A DNA stretch of 24,817 bases from Ruminiclostridium sp. (GTDB lineage Bacteria; Bacillota; Clostridia; Oscillospirales; Oscillospiraceae), in NCBI GenBank assembly GCA_021442645.1, contig JABUSR010000231.1, positions 1 to 24,817 of the forward strand, given 5' to 3'. Each line of letters starts with the position of its first letter. The first letter of the stretch is position 1. The notes under the pieces are model-generated. The model had not been told where the DNA came from, searched no databases, and was given only the letters and a program-made list of their open reading frames with translations. Of this stretch, positions 7,046 through 14,297 are shown one piece after another. The position numbers and the translations under genes were made by a program.

Positions 7046-8391
7046 TGTTTAAGACCATCCGTAATGCGTGGAAGCTGCCTGAGCTTCGTAACAAGCTGTT
7101 GTTTGTTATTTTCGCTCTGCTGATTTTCCGCGTAGGTGCAGCCATCCCTGTGCCCTACATCAACACGGAGTACCTGCAGCAGTATATCTCTGCAAACTCC
7201 GGAACGATTTTTGGACTGCTCAATACCATGAGTGGTTCCGCCCTTTCCCGGGCGACCCTGTTCGCACTTTCCATCCAGCCCTACATCAATGCCTCCATCA
7301 TCATCCAGCTGCTGACCATTGCAATCCCTGCTCTGGAGCGGCTGGCTAAGGACGGCGGTGAAGAGGGCAAGAAGAAGATTCAGGCTATCACCCGGTATAC
7401 CACTGTGGCCATCGGCCTGCTGCAGGGCTTCGGTTATTACACTCTGATCAAGAGCTATAACCTGGTGACCAACGAGGGATTCTGGCCCGGCCTGGTTATC
7501 GTGATGTCCTTCACCGCAGGTTCCGTCTTCCTCATGTGGCTGGGCGAACAGATCACAGAATTCGGCATCGGCAACGGTATCTCCATCATCCTGTTCACGG
7601 GTATCGTCTCCCGTGGTCCCGCAGCGATTATGAGCATTGTCACCGGTGTGAGCCATTATGTGAAATCCGTTGACATGACCGATTGGACCGATGAGGCCAT
7701 TGCGGCCTACCAGGCCCAGACCATGCATCCCTTGGTGGCACTTCTCCTGGTGGTCGGCATGATTGCTCTAATCGTGTTCATTGTGTTCGTCTATAATGCC
7801 GAGCGTAAGATCCCCGTCCAGTACGCAAAGCGCGTGGTTGGCCGGAAGATGTACGGTGGCCAGTCTACCCACATCCCCATCAAGGTCAACCTCAGCGGCG
7901 TGCTGCCTATCATCTTTGCGCAGTCTATCGCCATGATTCCTGCGACCATCGGCATGTTTGTGCCCTCTTCCCGCGTGGAGGGCTCTGGCTGGAACACCTT
8001 CCTGACGGTGTTTAACTCCACCAGCCTGCTCTATGCTGTGATCTACTTCCTGCTAATCCTGGCATTCAGCTATTTTTACTCCACCATCCAGTTCAACCCC
8101 GTGGAGGTAGCAAACAACCTGAAGAAGAACGGTGGCTTCGTACCCGGTTTCCGTCCCGGTCGTCCTACGGCTGAGTTCCTGGGCAAGGTTCTGGCCCGTC
8201 TGACCTTCTTCGGTGCCATTTATCTGGGTATCGTAGCCCTCCTGCCCATCGTTGTCGAAAATGTCACCGGTGTTTCGAACATCTCTGTAGGCGGCACTTC
8301 CGTTATCATCGTCGTCGGTGTTGCACTGGAGACCGTGAAGATGATCGAGGCACAGATGCTTATGCGGCACTACAAGGGCTTCTTAGAGTAA
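7045..8391 (+). CDS. secY: Protein translocase subunit SecY
   Basis: SecY is the channel-forming membrane protein of the Sec translocon, acting with SecE, SecG and SecA. The 448-residue product is strongly hydrophobic with about ten membrane segments, the first near residues 17-37 (LLFVIFALLIFRVGAAIPVP). The family signature SIQPYINASIIIQLLTIAIP is near residue 80, and the cytoplasmic loop YNAERKIPVQYAKRVVGRKM and the PGFRPGRPT element are present. Length is slightly above the 431 of B. subtilis. Translation is coupled to rplO by a TAATG junction with GAGGT upstream. Confidence 0.98.
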   Translation: MFKTIRNAWKLPELRNKLLFVIFALLIFRVGAAIPVPYINTEYLQQYISANSGTIFGLLNTMSGSALSRATLFALSIQPYINASIIIQLLTIAIPALERLAKDGGEEGKKKIQAITRYTTVAIGLLQGFGYYTLIKSYNLVTNEGFWPGLVIVMSFTAGSVFLMWLGEQITEFGIGNGISIILFTGIVSRGPAAIMSIVTGVSHYVKSVDMTDWTDEAIAAYQAQTMHPLVALLLVVGMIALIVFIVFVYNAERKIPVQYAKRVVGRKMYGGQSTHIPIKVNLSGVLPIIFAQSIAMIPATIGMFVPSSRVEGSGWNTFLTVFNSTSLLYAVIYFLLILAFSYFYSTIQFNPVEVANNLKKNGGFVPGFRPGRPTAEFLGKVLARLTFFGAIYLGIVALLPIVVENVTGVSNISVGGTSVIIVVGVALETVKMIEAQMLMRHYKGFLE

Positions 8392-8404
8392 GAGGTAATG
8401 CACT

Positions 8405-9037
8405 ATGAAACTGATTCTTTTAGGCCCTCCCGGTGCTGGTAAAGGCACCCAGGCAGAAATCCTGAATAAGAAGCTCAACATCCCCACGATCTCCACCGGC
8501 AATATCCTCCGGGCAGCCGTGAAGAACGGCACCCCCATCGGCCTGAAGGCCAAGGAATACATGGACGCTGGTAAGCTGGTCCCCGATGAAGTCATCATCG
8601 GTGTGATCTCTGAGCGCCTGGCAGAAGCAGACTGCCGGGACGGCTTCATCCTCGATGGTGTACCCCGTACCGTTCCCCAGGCTGAGGCCCTGGAGACGGC
8701 CGGCGTCGTCTTCGACGCCGTGGTCTCCATCGAAATCTCCGATGAAGAGATCGTTGAGAGAATGGGCGGCCGTCGTGTCTGTACTTCCTGCGGTGCTCCC
8801 TACCATGTGAAGAACCTGCCTCCCAAGACGGAGGGCGTGTGCGACGCATGCGGCGGCAAGCTGGAAGCCCGGGCTGACGACAAGCCTGAGGTCGTCCGTG
8901 ACAGACTGAACGTCTATCATCAGGAAACTGAACCCTTAAAGGATTTCTACGCAGCGAGAAACCTGCTGAAAACCGTAGACAATCAGCCCACTGTGGCTGA
9001 GACCACAACTGCTATTCTGAACGCACTGGGCCTTTAA
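8405..9037 (+). CDS. adk: Adenylate kinase, zinc-binding LID type
   Basis: Adenylate kinase interconverts ATP, AMP and ADP in the cytoplasm. The 210-residue product has the P-loop GPPGAGKGT at residues 7-15. The AMP-binding STGNILRA reads N where most family members have D (STGDMLRA), and FILDGVPRT has V in place of the common F. The LID domain carries four cysteines (C126, C129, C146, C149), the zinc-binding form usual in Gram-positive bacteria. The gene lies 13 nt after secY with AAGAGGT upstream, the standard Firmicute position. Confidence 0.98.
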   Translation: MKLILLGPPGAGKGTQAEILNKKLNIPTISTGNILRAAVKNGTPIGLKAKEYMDAGKLVPDEVIIGVISERLAEADCRDGFILDGVPRTVPQAEALETAGVVFDAVVSIEISDEEIVERMGGRRVCTSCGAPYHVKNLPPKTEGVCDACGGKLEARADDKPEVVRDRLNVYHQETEPLKDFYAARNLLKTVDNQPTVAETTTAILNALGL

Positions 9038-9039
9038 GT

Positions 9040-9801
9040 ATGATTACCTTAAAGTCACCCAGAGATATTGAGGGGATGCGCCGAGCAGGACAAATTACCG
9101 CGGCGGCCCGCGAGTTAGCGGGCAAAATGGTACGTCCCGGCGTGACCACTCTTGAAATAGATACTGCAGTTAGAAAGTTTATCGAGAGCCAGGGCGCAAC
9201 GCCCTCTTTCCTGGGCTATGCCGGGTTCCCCGGCTCCGCCTGTATCTCGGTAAACGATGAGGTCATCCACGGAATCCCGAGCAATCTGGTCCTCCAAGAA
9301 GGTGACATCGTCAGTGTGGATGTGGGCGCTTGCATTTGCGGCTTTCACGGTGACTGTGCGGCAACCTTTCCTTGCGGAAAGATCAGCGAGGAGGCGGCGA
9401 AGCTCATTGCCGTTACCGAGCAGTCTTTCTGGGAGGGGATGAAGTTTGCCCGCTTCGGTTACCGGGTAAGCGACATATCTCACGCCATTCAGGAGTACGT
9501 GGAGTCCCACGGCTTCTCCATCGTGCGTGACTATGTTGGTCACGGTGTAGGTGCCAATCTACATGAATCTCCCGAAGTTCCCAACTATGGGAAACCCGGC
9601 CACGGCCCCCGGCTTGCTCCCGGTATGACCTTGGCAGTGGAGCCCATGGTGAACCAAGGGGATTGGAGAGTCAAGGTCATGCGTGACGGCTGGACTGTAA
9701 GAACGGCTGACGGCACCTTGGCAGCCCACTATGAGAACTCAATCCTCATTACGAAGGGTGAGCCTGAGATTCTCACCCAAGTGGGGGATCTGCGCGTATG
9801 A
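9040..9801 (+). CDS. map: Type I methionine aminopeptidase
   Basis: This enzyme removes the initiator methionine from nascent proteins. The 253-residue product shows the complete metal site: D94 (SVDVG), D105 (HGDCA), H168 (VGHGVG), E201 (AVEPM) and E232 (YENSI), with the substrate-binding H77 (IHGIP) and H175 (LHESP). No N-terminal SH3-binding or zinc extension is present. It starts 2 nt after adk without an evident Shine-Dalgarno, so translation is probably coupled to adk, and its stop overlaps the next start (ATGA). Confidence 0.97.
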   Translation: MITLKSPRDIEGMRRAGQITAAARELAGKMVRPGVTTLEIDTAVRKFIESQGATPSFLGYAGFPGSACISVNDEVIHGIPSNLVLQEGDIVSVDVGACICGFHGDCAATFPCGKISEEAAKLIAVTEQSFWEGMKFARFGYRVSDISHAIQEYVESHGFSIVRDYVGHGVGANLHESPEVPNYGKPGHGPRLAPGMTLAVEPMVNQGDWRVKVMRDGWTVRTADGTLAAHYENSILITKGEPEILTQVGDLRV

Positions 9802-10082
9802 CGTACCGACAAGGTGACGTGGTACGCTCTGTCGCCGGCCATGACAGGGACATGGTATTCCTGGTCGTAAGGGCTGAGGGAGATTTCCTCTGGCTGGCAG
9901 ACGGTAAGAGCAGAAAAGTTGAGACTCCAAAGAAAAAACGGCGAAAGCACGTTGTTTCCGCGGGGCTCTGGACGCACCCGGTTGCCGGCCGCATGAAAGA
10001 CGGCGAGCCGGTGCTGGACAGTGAAATCAGGAGGGCGCTGGCCGCCTTCCGGAATAGGTTCAGTGAGACTAAGGAGGTATGA
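9798..10082 (+). CDS. KOW-domain RNA-binding protein (L14e/L27e-like)
   Basis: This is a 94-residue basic protein beginning MTYRQGDVVRSVAGHDRD. The first 25 residues fit a KOW motif (GDVV then a Gly turn followed by hydrophobic VFLVV), and the middle is very basic (KVETPKKKRRKHV). A gene of this type sits at the same place, between map and infA, in Bacillus (ybzG) and many clostridia, annotated as an RNA-binding protein similar to archaeal/eukaryal L14e. Its role is not established; position and KOW fold suggest rRNA or ribosome association. The start overlaps the map stop by four bases. The next ribosome site (AAGGAGG) lies at its 3' end. Confidence 0.85.
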   Translation: MTYRQGDVVRSVAGHDRDMVFLVVRAEGDFLWLADGKSRKVETPKKKRRKHVVSAGLWTHPVAGRMKDGEPVLDSEIRRALAAFRNRFSETKEV

Positions 10083-10085
10083 CGC

Positions 10086-10313
10086 TTGGCTAAAAGCGAC
10101 ATGATTGAGCTGGAAGGGACTGTGGTTGAGGCACTGCCCAACACCACGTTCCGGGTCGATATCGGAAATGACCACATCATTCTGGCTCATATTTCCGGAA
10201 AGCTCAGGATGAATTTCATCCGTATTCTGCCGGGTGACAAAGTTACCGTTCAGATTTCCCCGTATGATCTGACACGGGGTCGGATCACCTGGCGCAGCAA
10301 ATCCACCAAGTAA
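10086..10313 (+). CDS. infA: Translation initiation factor IF-1
   Basis: IF-1 occupies the ribosomal A site during initiation. The 75-residue OB-fold protein is unmistakable: IELEGTVVEALPNTTFRV, then LAHISGKLRMNFIRILPGDK and SPYDLTRGRITWR. The start is TTG at 10086, read as Met. It has a strong AAGGAGG (10071-10077) at 8 nt, and the nearby ATG at 10079 is in another frame, so TTG is required for the conserved MAKSDMIELEG N-terminus. The gap to the KOW gene is 3 nt. Confidence 0.96.
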   Translation: MAKSDMIELEGTVVEALPNTTFRVDIGNDHIILAHISGKLRMNFIRILPGDKVTVQISPYDLTRGRITWRSKSTK

Positions 10314-10341
10314 AGCAACAGGCTTCCAGGAGGTAAAAGTT

Positions 10342-10455
10342 ATGAAAGTAAGACCGTCCGTCAAGCCCATGTGCGAAAAGTGTAAAATCATCAAGCGCAA
10401 GGGCAAAGTCATGGTCATTTGCGAAAATCCCAAGCATAAGCAGAGACAAGGTTAA
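10342..10455 (+). CDS. rpmJ: 50S ribosomal protein L36
   Basis: L36 is the smallest 50S protein. The 37-residue product starts MKVRPSVKPMCEKCKIIK and ends NPKHKQRQG. C11, C14, C27 and H32 form the expected zinc site, so this is the zinc-binding paralogue. An AGGAGGT site precedes the ATG. It lies 28 nt after infA and 20 nt before rpsM, the normal alpha-operon order. No second copy is in the window. Confidence 0.97.
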   Translation: MKVRPSVKPMCEKCKIIKRKGKVMVICENPKHKQRQG

Positions 10456-10475
10456 GAAGGAGGCGCTGAAGAAGT

Positions 10476-10844
10476 ATGGCAAGAATTGCCGGCATCGATC
10501 TGCCGAAGAATAAGAGAATCGAGATTGGTCTGACCTACATCTATGGTATCGGACGCACCAGCGCATCCAAGATTTTGGCTGAAACGGGCATCAACCCCGA
10601 CACCAGAGTGAAGGACCTGACCGAGCAGGAAGAATCTGCTCTGCGTGAGGTCATCGGCCGCGACTATATGGTCGAAGGCGACCTGCGCCGCAACGTGGCA
10701 ATGGACATCAAGCGCCTGACCGAGATTGGCTGCTATCGCGGCATCCGTCATCGTAAGGGCCTGCCCGTCCGTGGTCAGCGCTCTAAGACCAACGCTCGTA
10801 CCCGTAAGGGTCCCAAGCGTACCGTCGCAAACAAGAAGAAGTAA
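10476..10844 (+). CDS. rpsM: 30S ribosomal protein S13
   Basis: S13 sits at the top of the 30S head and contacts P-site tRNA and L5. The 122-residue product MARIAGIDLPKNKRIEIGL has the helix-two-turns-helix region (LTYIYGIGRTSASKILAETG) and the C-terminal signature RHRKGLPVRGQRSKTNART, ending in a lysine-rich tail that reaches the P site. AAGAAGGAGGCG precedes the ATG. In E. coli the S4 repressor site lies before this gene; no comparable long leader is present here (20-nt gap). Confidence 0.98.
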   Translation: MARIAGIDLPKNKRIEIGLTYIYGIGRTSASKILAETGINPDTRVKDLTEQEESALREVIGRDYMVEGDLRRNVAMDIKRLTEIGCYRGIRHRKGLPVRGQRSKTNARTRKGPKRTVANKKK

Positions 10845-10862
10845 GAAAGGAGGAGTATCGCT

Positions 10863-11261
10863 ATGGCTAACCCCAAGAAGAAGGTCGTCAGAAGACGCCG
10901 TGAACGCAAGAACATTGAGAAGGGCGCAGTGCATATCCGCTCTTCCTTCAACAACACTATGGTCACCGTGACCGACACCAACGGCAATGCCCTGTCCTGG
11001 GCATCCGCAGGTGGTCTGGGCTTCCGTGGTTCCAGAAAGTCCACTCCTTACGCAGCTCAGACTGCTGCTGAGACCGCAGCAAAGGCCGCTATCGAGGCCT
11101 GTGGTCTGAAGAGCGTGGAAGTGTACGTGAGAGGCCCCGGTTCCGGCCGTGAGGCAGCTATTCGTGCACTGCAGGCCGTCGGTCTGGAAGTCACCATGAT
11201 CAAGGACGTGACTCCCATTCCTCACAACGGCTGCCGTCCCCCCAAGAGACGCCGCGTCTGA
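10863..11261 (+). CDS. rpsK: 30S ribosomal protein S11
   Basis: S11 is a platform protein that contacts mRNA in the E-site region. The 132-residue product has a basic N-terminal arm (PKKKVVRRRRERKNIEKG), the core AVHIRSSFNNTMVTVTDTNG and the C-terminal signature DVTPIPHNGCRPPKRRRV, all canonical. The start is preceded by AAAGGAGGAG. Length agrees with other clostridial S11. It lies between rpsM (18-nt gap) and rpsD (24-nt gap). Confidence 0.98.
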   Translation: MANPKKKVVRRRRERKNIEKGAVHIRSSFNNTMVTVTDTNGNALSWASAGGLGFRGSRKSTPYAAQTAAETAAKAAIEACGLKSVEVYVRGPGSGREAAIRALQAVGLEVTMIKDVTPIPHNGCRPPKRRRV

Positions 11262-11285
11262 TCGAAGGAAAGGAGAAAAACAACT

Positions 11286-11888
11286 ATGGCAAAGAATATG
11301 CAGCCTATTGCCAAGCGTTGCAAGGCACTGGGTATTTCTCCTACCGTTATGGGTTACAGCAAGAAGGAGACCAATCGTAACCCCGGCGGTCAGATGAGAA
11401 AGAAGAAGAGCGAGTACGCTATGCAGCTGACTGAGAAGCAGAAGGTCAAGTTCGTCTATGGCATTCTGGAGAAGCAGTTCCGCTCTTACTATGAGAAGGC
11501 ATCCCGTATGCCCGGTAAGACCGGCGAGAACCTGCTGGTTCTGGTCGAACGCCGCCTGGACAACGTGGTGTATCGCCTGGGTTTCGCCATGACCCGCCGT
11601 GAGGCTCGTCAGCTGGTGAACCACGGCCACTTCACCGTGAACGGTCGCAGAGTCAACATCCCCTCTTTCCTGGTTAAGCCCGGCGACGTTATCGAGGTCG
11701 CTGAGAAGAGCCGGGCTTCTGTGAAGTTCAAGAGACTGACCGGTGAGGATGCTGTCATCGTTACGCCCCCCCAGTGGCTGGAGCGCGACAAGAACAGCCT
11801 GAAGGGTACCGTCTCCAAGATGCCCGTCCGGGAAGACATTGATATGCCTATCGAGGAGCACCTCATCGTCGAGTTGTACTCCAAGTAA
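11286..11888 (+). CDS. rpsD: 30S ribosomal protein S4, cysteine-poor form
   Basis: S4 nucleates 30S assembly and is a translational repressor of its own operon in E. coli and of its own gene in B. subtilis. The 200-residue protein has the S4 RNA-binding domain at about residues 91-150 (RRLDNVVYRLGFAMTRREAR, then QLVNHGHFTVNGRRVNIPSF). The N-terminus MAKNMQPIAKRCKALGISP has only one cysteine, so the four-cysteine zinc knuckle of many clostridial S4 proteins is absent. In B. subtilis rpsD lies elsewhere; here it precedes rpoA directly, followed by a structured 80-nt leader that S4 might control. Confidence 0.97.
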   Translation: MAKNMQPIAKRCKALGISPTVMGYSKKETNRNPGGQMRKKKSEYAMQLTEKQKVKFVYGILEKQFRSYYEKASRMPGKTGENLLVLVERRLDNVVYRLGFAMTRREARQLVNHGHFTVNGRRVNIPSFLVKPGDVIEVAEKSRASVKFKRLTGEDAVIVTPPQWLERDKNSLKGTVSKMPVREDIDMPIEEHLIVELYSK

Positions 11889-11893
11889 TAAGC

Positions 11894-11964
11894 TACCCTC
11901 GGCAGAAAAACAGAATAACGACAGGGTGGGCGCATAGCGCCCACCCGACGTAAAAAGGAGGGTA
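11894..11964 (+). promoter_or_regulatory. rpoA leader that can sequester its ribosome site
   Basis: The 80-nt rpsD-rpoA gap contains a perfect 10-bp hairpin: GGGTGGGCGC 11924-11933, loop ATA, GCGCCCACCC 11937-11946. It is not followed by a T-run, so it is not an intrinsic terminator. Flanking it, TACCCTC (11894-11900) is perfectly complementary to GAGGGTA (11958-11964), which overlaps the rpoA Shine-Dalgarno GGAGGG (11957-11962). The fold would close the ribosome site with the strong hairpin inside the loop. Translational control of rpoA is inferred, possibly by S4 encoded just upstream. Confidence 0.65.
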
Positions 11965-11968
11965 ACAT

Positions 11969-12916
11969 ATGGTAGAAATCGAAAAGCCGCGTATCGAATG
12001 TATCGAGAAGCCCGGAGACAGTTCCTACGGCAAGTGCATCGTCGAACCTTTGGAACGCGGCTATGGCACCACGTTAGGCAACTCTCTTCGCCGAATCCTG
12101 CTGTCTTCTCTGCCCGGAACGGCTGTTGCGAGCATTAAGATTGCAGGCGTGCAGCATGAGTTCAGTTCCATCCCCGGTGTGAAGGAGGATGTGACCGAAA
12201 TCGTCCTGAACGTCAAGGGCATCATTGCAAAGCTCTACAGTGAAGGCACTAAGACGGTGTATATCGAGGCCTCTGGCGAGGGTGTGGTCACTGCCGGCGA
12301 CATCAAAGCCGACAGTGAGGTTGAGATCCTCAACCCGGAACATCCTATCGCTACCCTGGGTCCTGATGCTACACTGAACATGGAGCTGACGCTGTCCCAT
12401 GGCAGAGGATATGTTTCCGCAGACCGTAACAAGACCCCCCAGACTGTGATCGGTGTAATCCCGGTTGACTCTGTCTACACCCCTGTGAAGAAGGTCAACT
12501 ACACCGTGGAGAACACCCGCGTGAAGGACCTGACCGACTTCGACAAGCTGACGCTGGAAGTCTGGACCAATGGTACCATTGCGGCGCGGGACGCCGTTTC
12601 TCTGGGTGCCCGGATCCTTTGTGACCACTTTATGCTCTTTACAGATCTCAGCGAAACCATGGGCAGCAAGTCTACCGTGGTGGAGAAGTCTCCCGACATC
12701 CGCGATAAGGTGCTGGAGATGACCATTGAGGAACTGGATCTGTCGGTCAGAAGCTTCAACTGCCTCAAGCGCGCCAACATCAACACCGTTGAGGACTTGA
12801 TTTCCAAGACCGAAGACGAGATGATGAAGGTCCGCAACCTAGGCCGGAAGTCTCTGGAAGAAGTAATCAACAAGCTGGCTATGATGGGTCTGTCCCTGGC
12901 CAGCGATGACAATTGA
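11969..12916 (+). CDS. rpoA: RNA polymerase subunit alpha
   Basis: The alpha dimer scaffolds beta and beta-prime assembly and contacts activators and UP elements. The 315-residue protein has the N-terminal assembly domain (EPLERGYGTTLGNSLRRILL near residue 27) and the C-terminal domain (LDLSVRSFNCLKRANINTVE, then VRNLGRKSLEEVINKL), joined by a flexible acidic linker. DNA-binding residues of the C-terminal domain look conserved, including the Arg of SVRSFNCLK. Length equals typical Firmicute alpha (314-315). It is read with rpsD and rplQ, but its ribosome site is embedded in a structured leader. Confidence 0.98.
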   Translation: MVEIEKPRIECIEKPGDSSYGKCIVEPLERGYGTTLGNSLRRILLSSLPGTAVASIKIAGVQHEFSSIPGVKEDVTEIVLNVKGIIAKLYSEGTKTVYIEASGEGVVTAGDIKADSEVEILNPEHPIATLGPDATLNMELTLSHGRGYVSADRNKTPQTVIGVIPVDSVYTPVKKVNYTVENTRVKDLTDFDKLTLEVWTNGTIAARDAVSLGARILCDHFMLFTDLSETMGSKSTVVEKSPDIRDKVLEMTIEELDLSVRSFNCLKRANINTVEDLISKTEDEMMKVRNLGRKSLEEVINKLAMMGLSLASDDN

Positions 12917-12922
12917 CTCGCA

Positions 12923-12942
12923 GTTCGGAAGAAGACCCGAAC
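12923..12942 (+). promoter_or_regulatory. Small hairpin upstream of rplQ
   Basis: GTTCGG (12923-12928) and CCGAAC (12937-12942) form a perfect 6-bp hairpin with an 8-nt purine-rich loop, in the 53-nt gap between rpoA and rplQ. No T-run follows, and the rplQ ribosome site AAGGGAG lies 11 nt downstream. It may simply be an mRNA stability or processing hairpin; the evidence is only the inverted repeat and the longer-than-usual gap. Confidence 0.35.
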
Positions 12943-12969
12943 GATCATAACCGAAGGGAGTTGAACAAC

Positions 12970-13311
12970 ATGTCCCACAACCGCAAGCTCGGTAAGACCT
13001 CTGACCAGCGTAAGGCTATGCTGAGAGCTATGGTGACCTATCTGCTGGAGAACGGGCAGATTAAGACCACCGTGTCCCGCGCCAAGGAGGTTGCTCCTCT
13101 GGCTGAGAAGATGATTACTCTGGCAAAGAAGAATGACCTGGCAGCTTACCGCCAGGCTCTGGCATTCATCACCAAGGAGGACGTTGCTCACAAGCTGTTC
13201 ACCGAGACGAACCAGAAGTATATGAACCGCGATGGCGGCTACACCCGTATTGTCCGCATGGGGCCCCGCAAGGGTGACGCGGCAGAGATGGCAATCATCC
13301 AGCTGGTGTAA
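12970..13311 (+). CDS. rplQ: 50S ribosomal protein L17
   Basis: L17 surrounds the exit-tunnel opening on the 50S subunit. Translation from ATG 12970 gives 113 residues beginning MSHNRKLGKTSDQRKAMLRA, the family start. An in-frame ATG at 12913 overlaps the rpoA stop and would add 19 unrelated residues ahead of the AAGGGAG site, so it was rejected. The conserved VSRAKEVAPLAEKMITLAK and GGYTRIVRMGPRKGDAAEMA are present. It is the last gene of the supercluster and is followed at once by a strong terminator. The Firmicute neighbours ecfA/ecfT and truA are not seen after it. Confidence 0.98.
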   Translation: MSHNRKLGKTSDQRKAMLRAMVTYLLENGQIKTTVSRAKEVAPLAEKMITLAKKNDLAAYRQALAFITKEDVAHKLFTETNQKYMNRDGGYTRIVRMGPRKGDAAEMAIIQLV

Positions 13312-13318
13312 TCAGAAC

Positions 13319-13359
13319 AAAAAAGCGATGCTTGAAGCAACTTCAAGCATCGCTTTTTT
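13319..13359 (+). terminator. Intrinsic terminator of the ribosomal supercluster
   Basis: A perfect 13-bp stem, GCGATGCTTGAAG (13325-13337) with CTTCAAGCATCGC (13341-13353) and loop CAA, is followed by six T and preceded by six A. It starts 8 nt after the rplQ stop. The A-tract on the left would also allow termination of transcription coming from the right, but no converging gene is seen. Confidence 0.95.
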
Positions 13360-13607
13360 CATATCATCTTTCTATTGGACGACCAATGGCTACAGTGTTT
13401 ACCGGTAATCGGAGGGGTACTGGTGGGGGATATAGGACCTATGCTGGGCGGGGGTAGTGTCACCAGATTCCTAATTTACCGAAGAGAAGAGAGAAGTTGA
13501 TACGGGAAAGCAGAAGGGAAAGTCGGGGGGAGTGAGAACTCAGAGAGGACGCCGACACTTAGAAAAGAGATTATGGAGATTTTCCGCGGCCAGAGGCTTC
13601 CTTTGTA
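13360..13607. other. G-rich gap without recognisable gene
   Basis: No gene is supported between the rplQ terminator and the next promoter. The plus strand is purine- and G-rich (runs such as GGAGGGG, GGTGGGGG and GGGCGGGGG at 13411-13455, later AGTCGGGGGGAGTG). Short dyads occur: ATTGG/CCAAT 13374-13387, the palindrome TTACCGGTAA 13399-13408, and ATAGG/CCTAT 13432-13442. The only small frame (13386-13457, 23 codons) has no ribosome site. Its composition differs from the flanking genes; it could be a decayed gene or an untranslated region of unknown function. Confidence 0.5.
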
Positions 13608-13636
13608 TTGCGCCGTCGGGAAATGTATGGTAGAAT
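13608..13636 (+). promoter_or_regulatory. Sigma-A-type promoter, extended -10
   Basis: TTGCGC (13608-13613), a 17-nt spacer and TAGAAT (13631-13636), with TGG directly before the -10 giving the extended TGn element. Transcription would start near 13643, about 28 nt before the oxidoreductase ATG. It lies after the rplQ terminator, consistent with an independent unit. Confidence 0.65.
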
Positions 13637-13670
13637 CCCCGTAGAGCGTATGGAAGAGAGGAGGAGTCCG

Positions 13671-14264
13671 ATGAAGGTTTTGTTTATCAACTGTTGCGTT
13701 CGGGGGGAGGCCTCCCGTACCCTGCGTTTGTGCCGAGCTGCCCTAGAGCAGATTGTGGAGAAGATGGAGAATGTTACCATCGATGAACTGGTGCTAGATG
13801 ATGAGGATATCCTGCCCCTTAACAGTGCCCGGCTTGCCCGTCGCCATGAATTGGAGGAAAAGGGAGAATTTTCGGATCCTATCTTCCGGTATGCCTGCCA
13901 GTTTGCAGAGGCTGACCTCGTCGTTGTGGGCGCGCCTTATTGGGAGTATCAGTTTCCGGCACTCCTGCGGTGCTATCTGGAGCAGATTTCTGTCTGCGGC
14001 CTGACCTTTGACTATACCGAGGACGGCCGCCCCCGGGGACGGTGCAAGGCCGATCGGCTGTTCTATATCACCACCAGCGGCGGGCCCATCCTGCACCGCA
14101 ATTGCGGGTATGATTATATCAGGACACTCTGTTGCGATATGCTGGGATTCCAAGAGGTAGACTGGGCAGCGGCTGAGTGCCTAGATGTCTGGGGGATCGA
14201 CGTAGAGGAGACCCTCATGCAGGCTGAAGATGCCCTGTGCGCCAAGATTAGAAAATGGAAATAA
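13671..14264 (+). CDS. NAD(P)H-dependent oxidoreductase, flavodoxin-like fold
   Basis: This is a 197-residue protein of the flavodoxin-2 superfamily (AzoR/NQO1-like FMN reductases). The first strand and phosphate-binding loop read KVLFINCCVRGEASRT (residues 2-17). The second region, LVVVGAPYWEYQFPALLRCY followed by LEQISVCGLTFDYT (83-116), matches the P-x-Y/W...P-LK...D-x-V...G-x-TF pattern of the family, and YITTSGGP (132-139) is the usual third loop. It is probably a cytoplasmic flavin-dependent quinone, azo or nitro reductase; the substrate cannot be told. It is cysteine-rich (11 Cys), unusual for the fold. The start at 13671 has GAGGAGGAG upstream; a TTG at 13608 in frame lies inside the promoter and was rejected. 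Confidence 0.85.
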   Translation: MKVLFINCCVRGEASRTLRLCRAALEQIVEKMENVTIDELVLDDEDILPLNSARLARRHELEEKGEFSDPIFRYACQFAEADLVVVGAPYWEYQFPALLRCYLEQISVCGLTFDYTEDGRPRGRCKADRLFYITTSGGPILHRNCGYDYIRTLCCDMLGFQEVDWAAAECLDVWGIDVEETLMQAEDALCAKIRKWK

Positions 14265-14297
14265 CGGGCAAAAGTGACCGTATAAGGAGGAATCGTT

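Noticed and set aside
11924..11946. Hairpin upstream of rpoA as an intrinsic terminator
   Set aside because: The stem is strong, but it is followed by GACGTAAAAAGG and not by a T-run, so it was kept only as a leader structure.
13386..13457. Small 23-codon frame after the rplQ terminator
   Set aside because: No ribosome site, Gly/Arg-rich product explained by the G-rich DNA, and no promoter before it.
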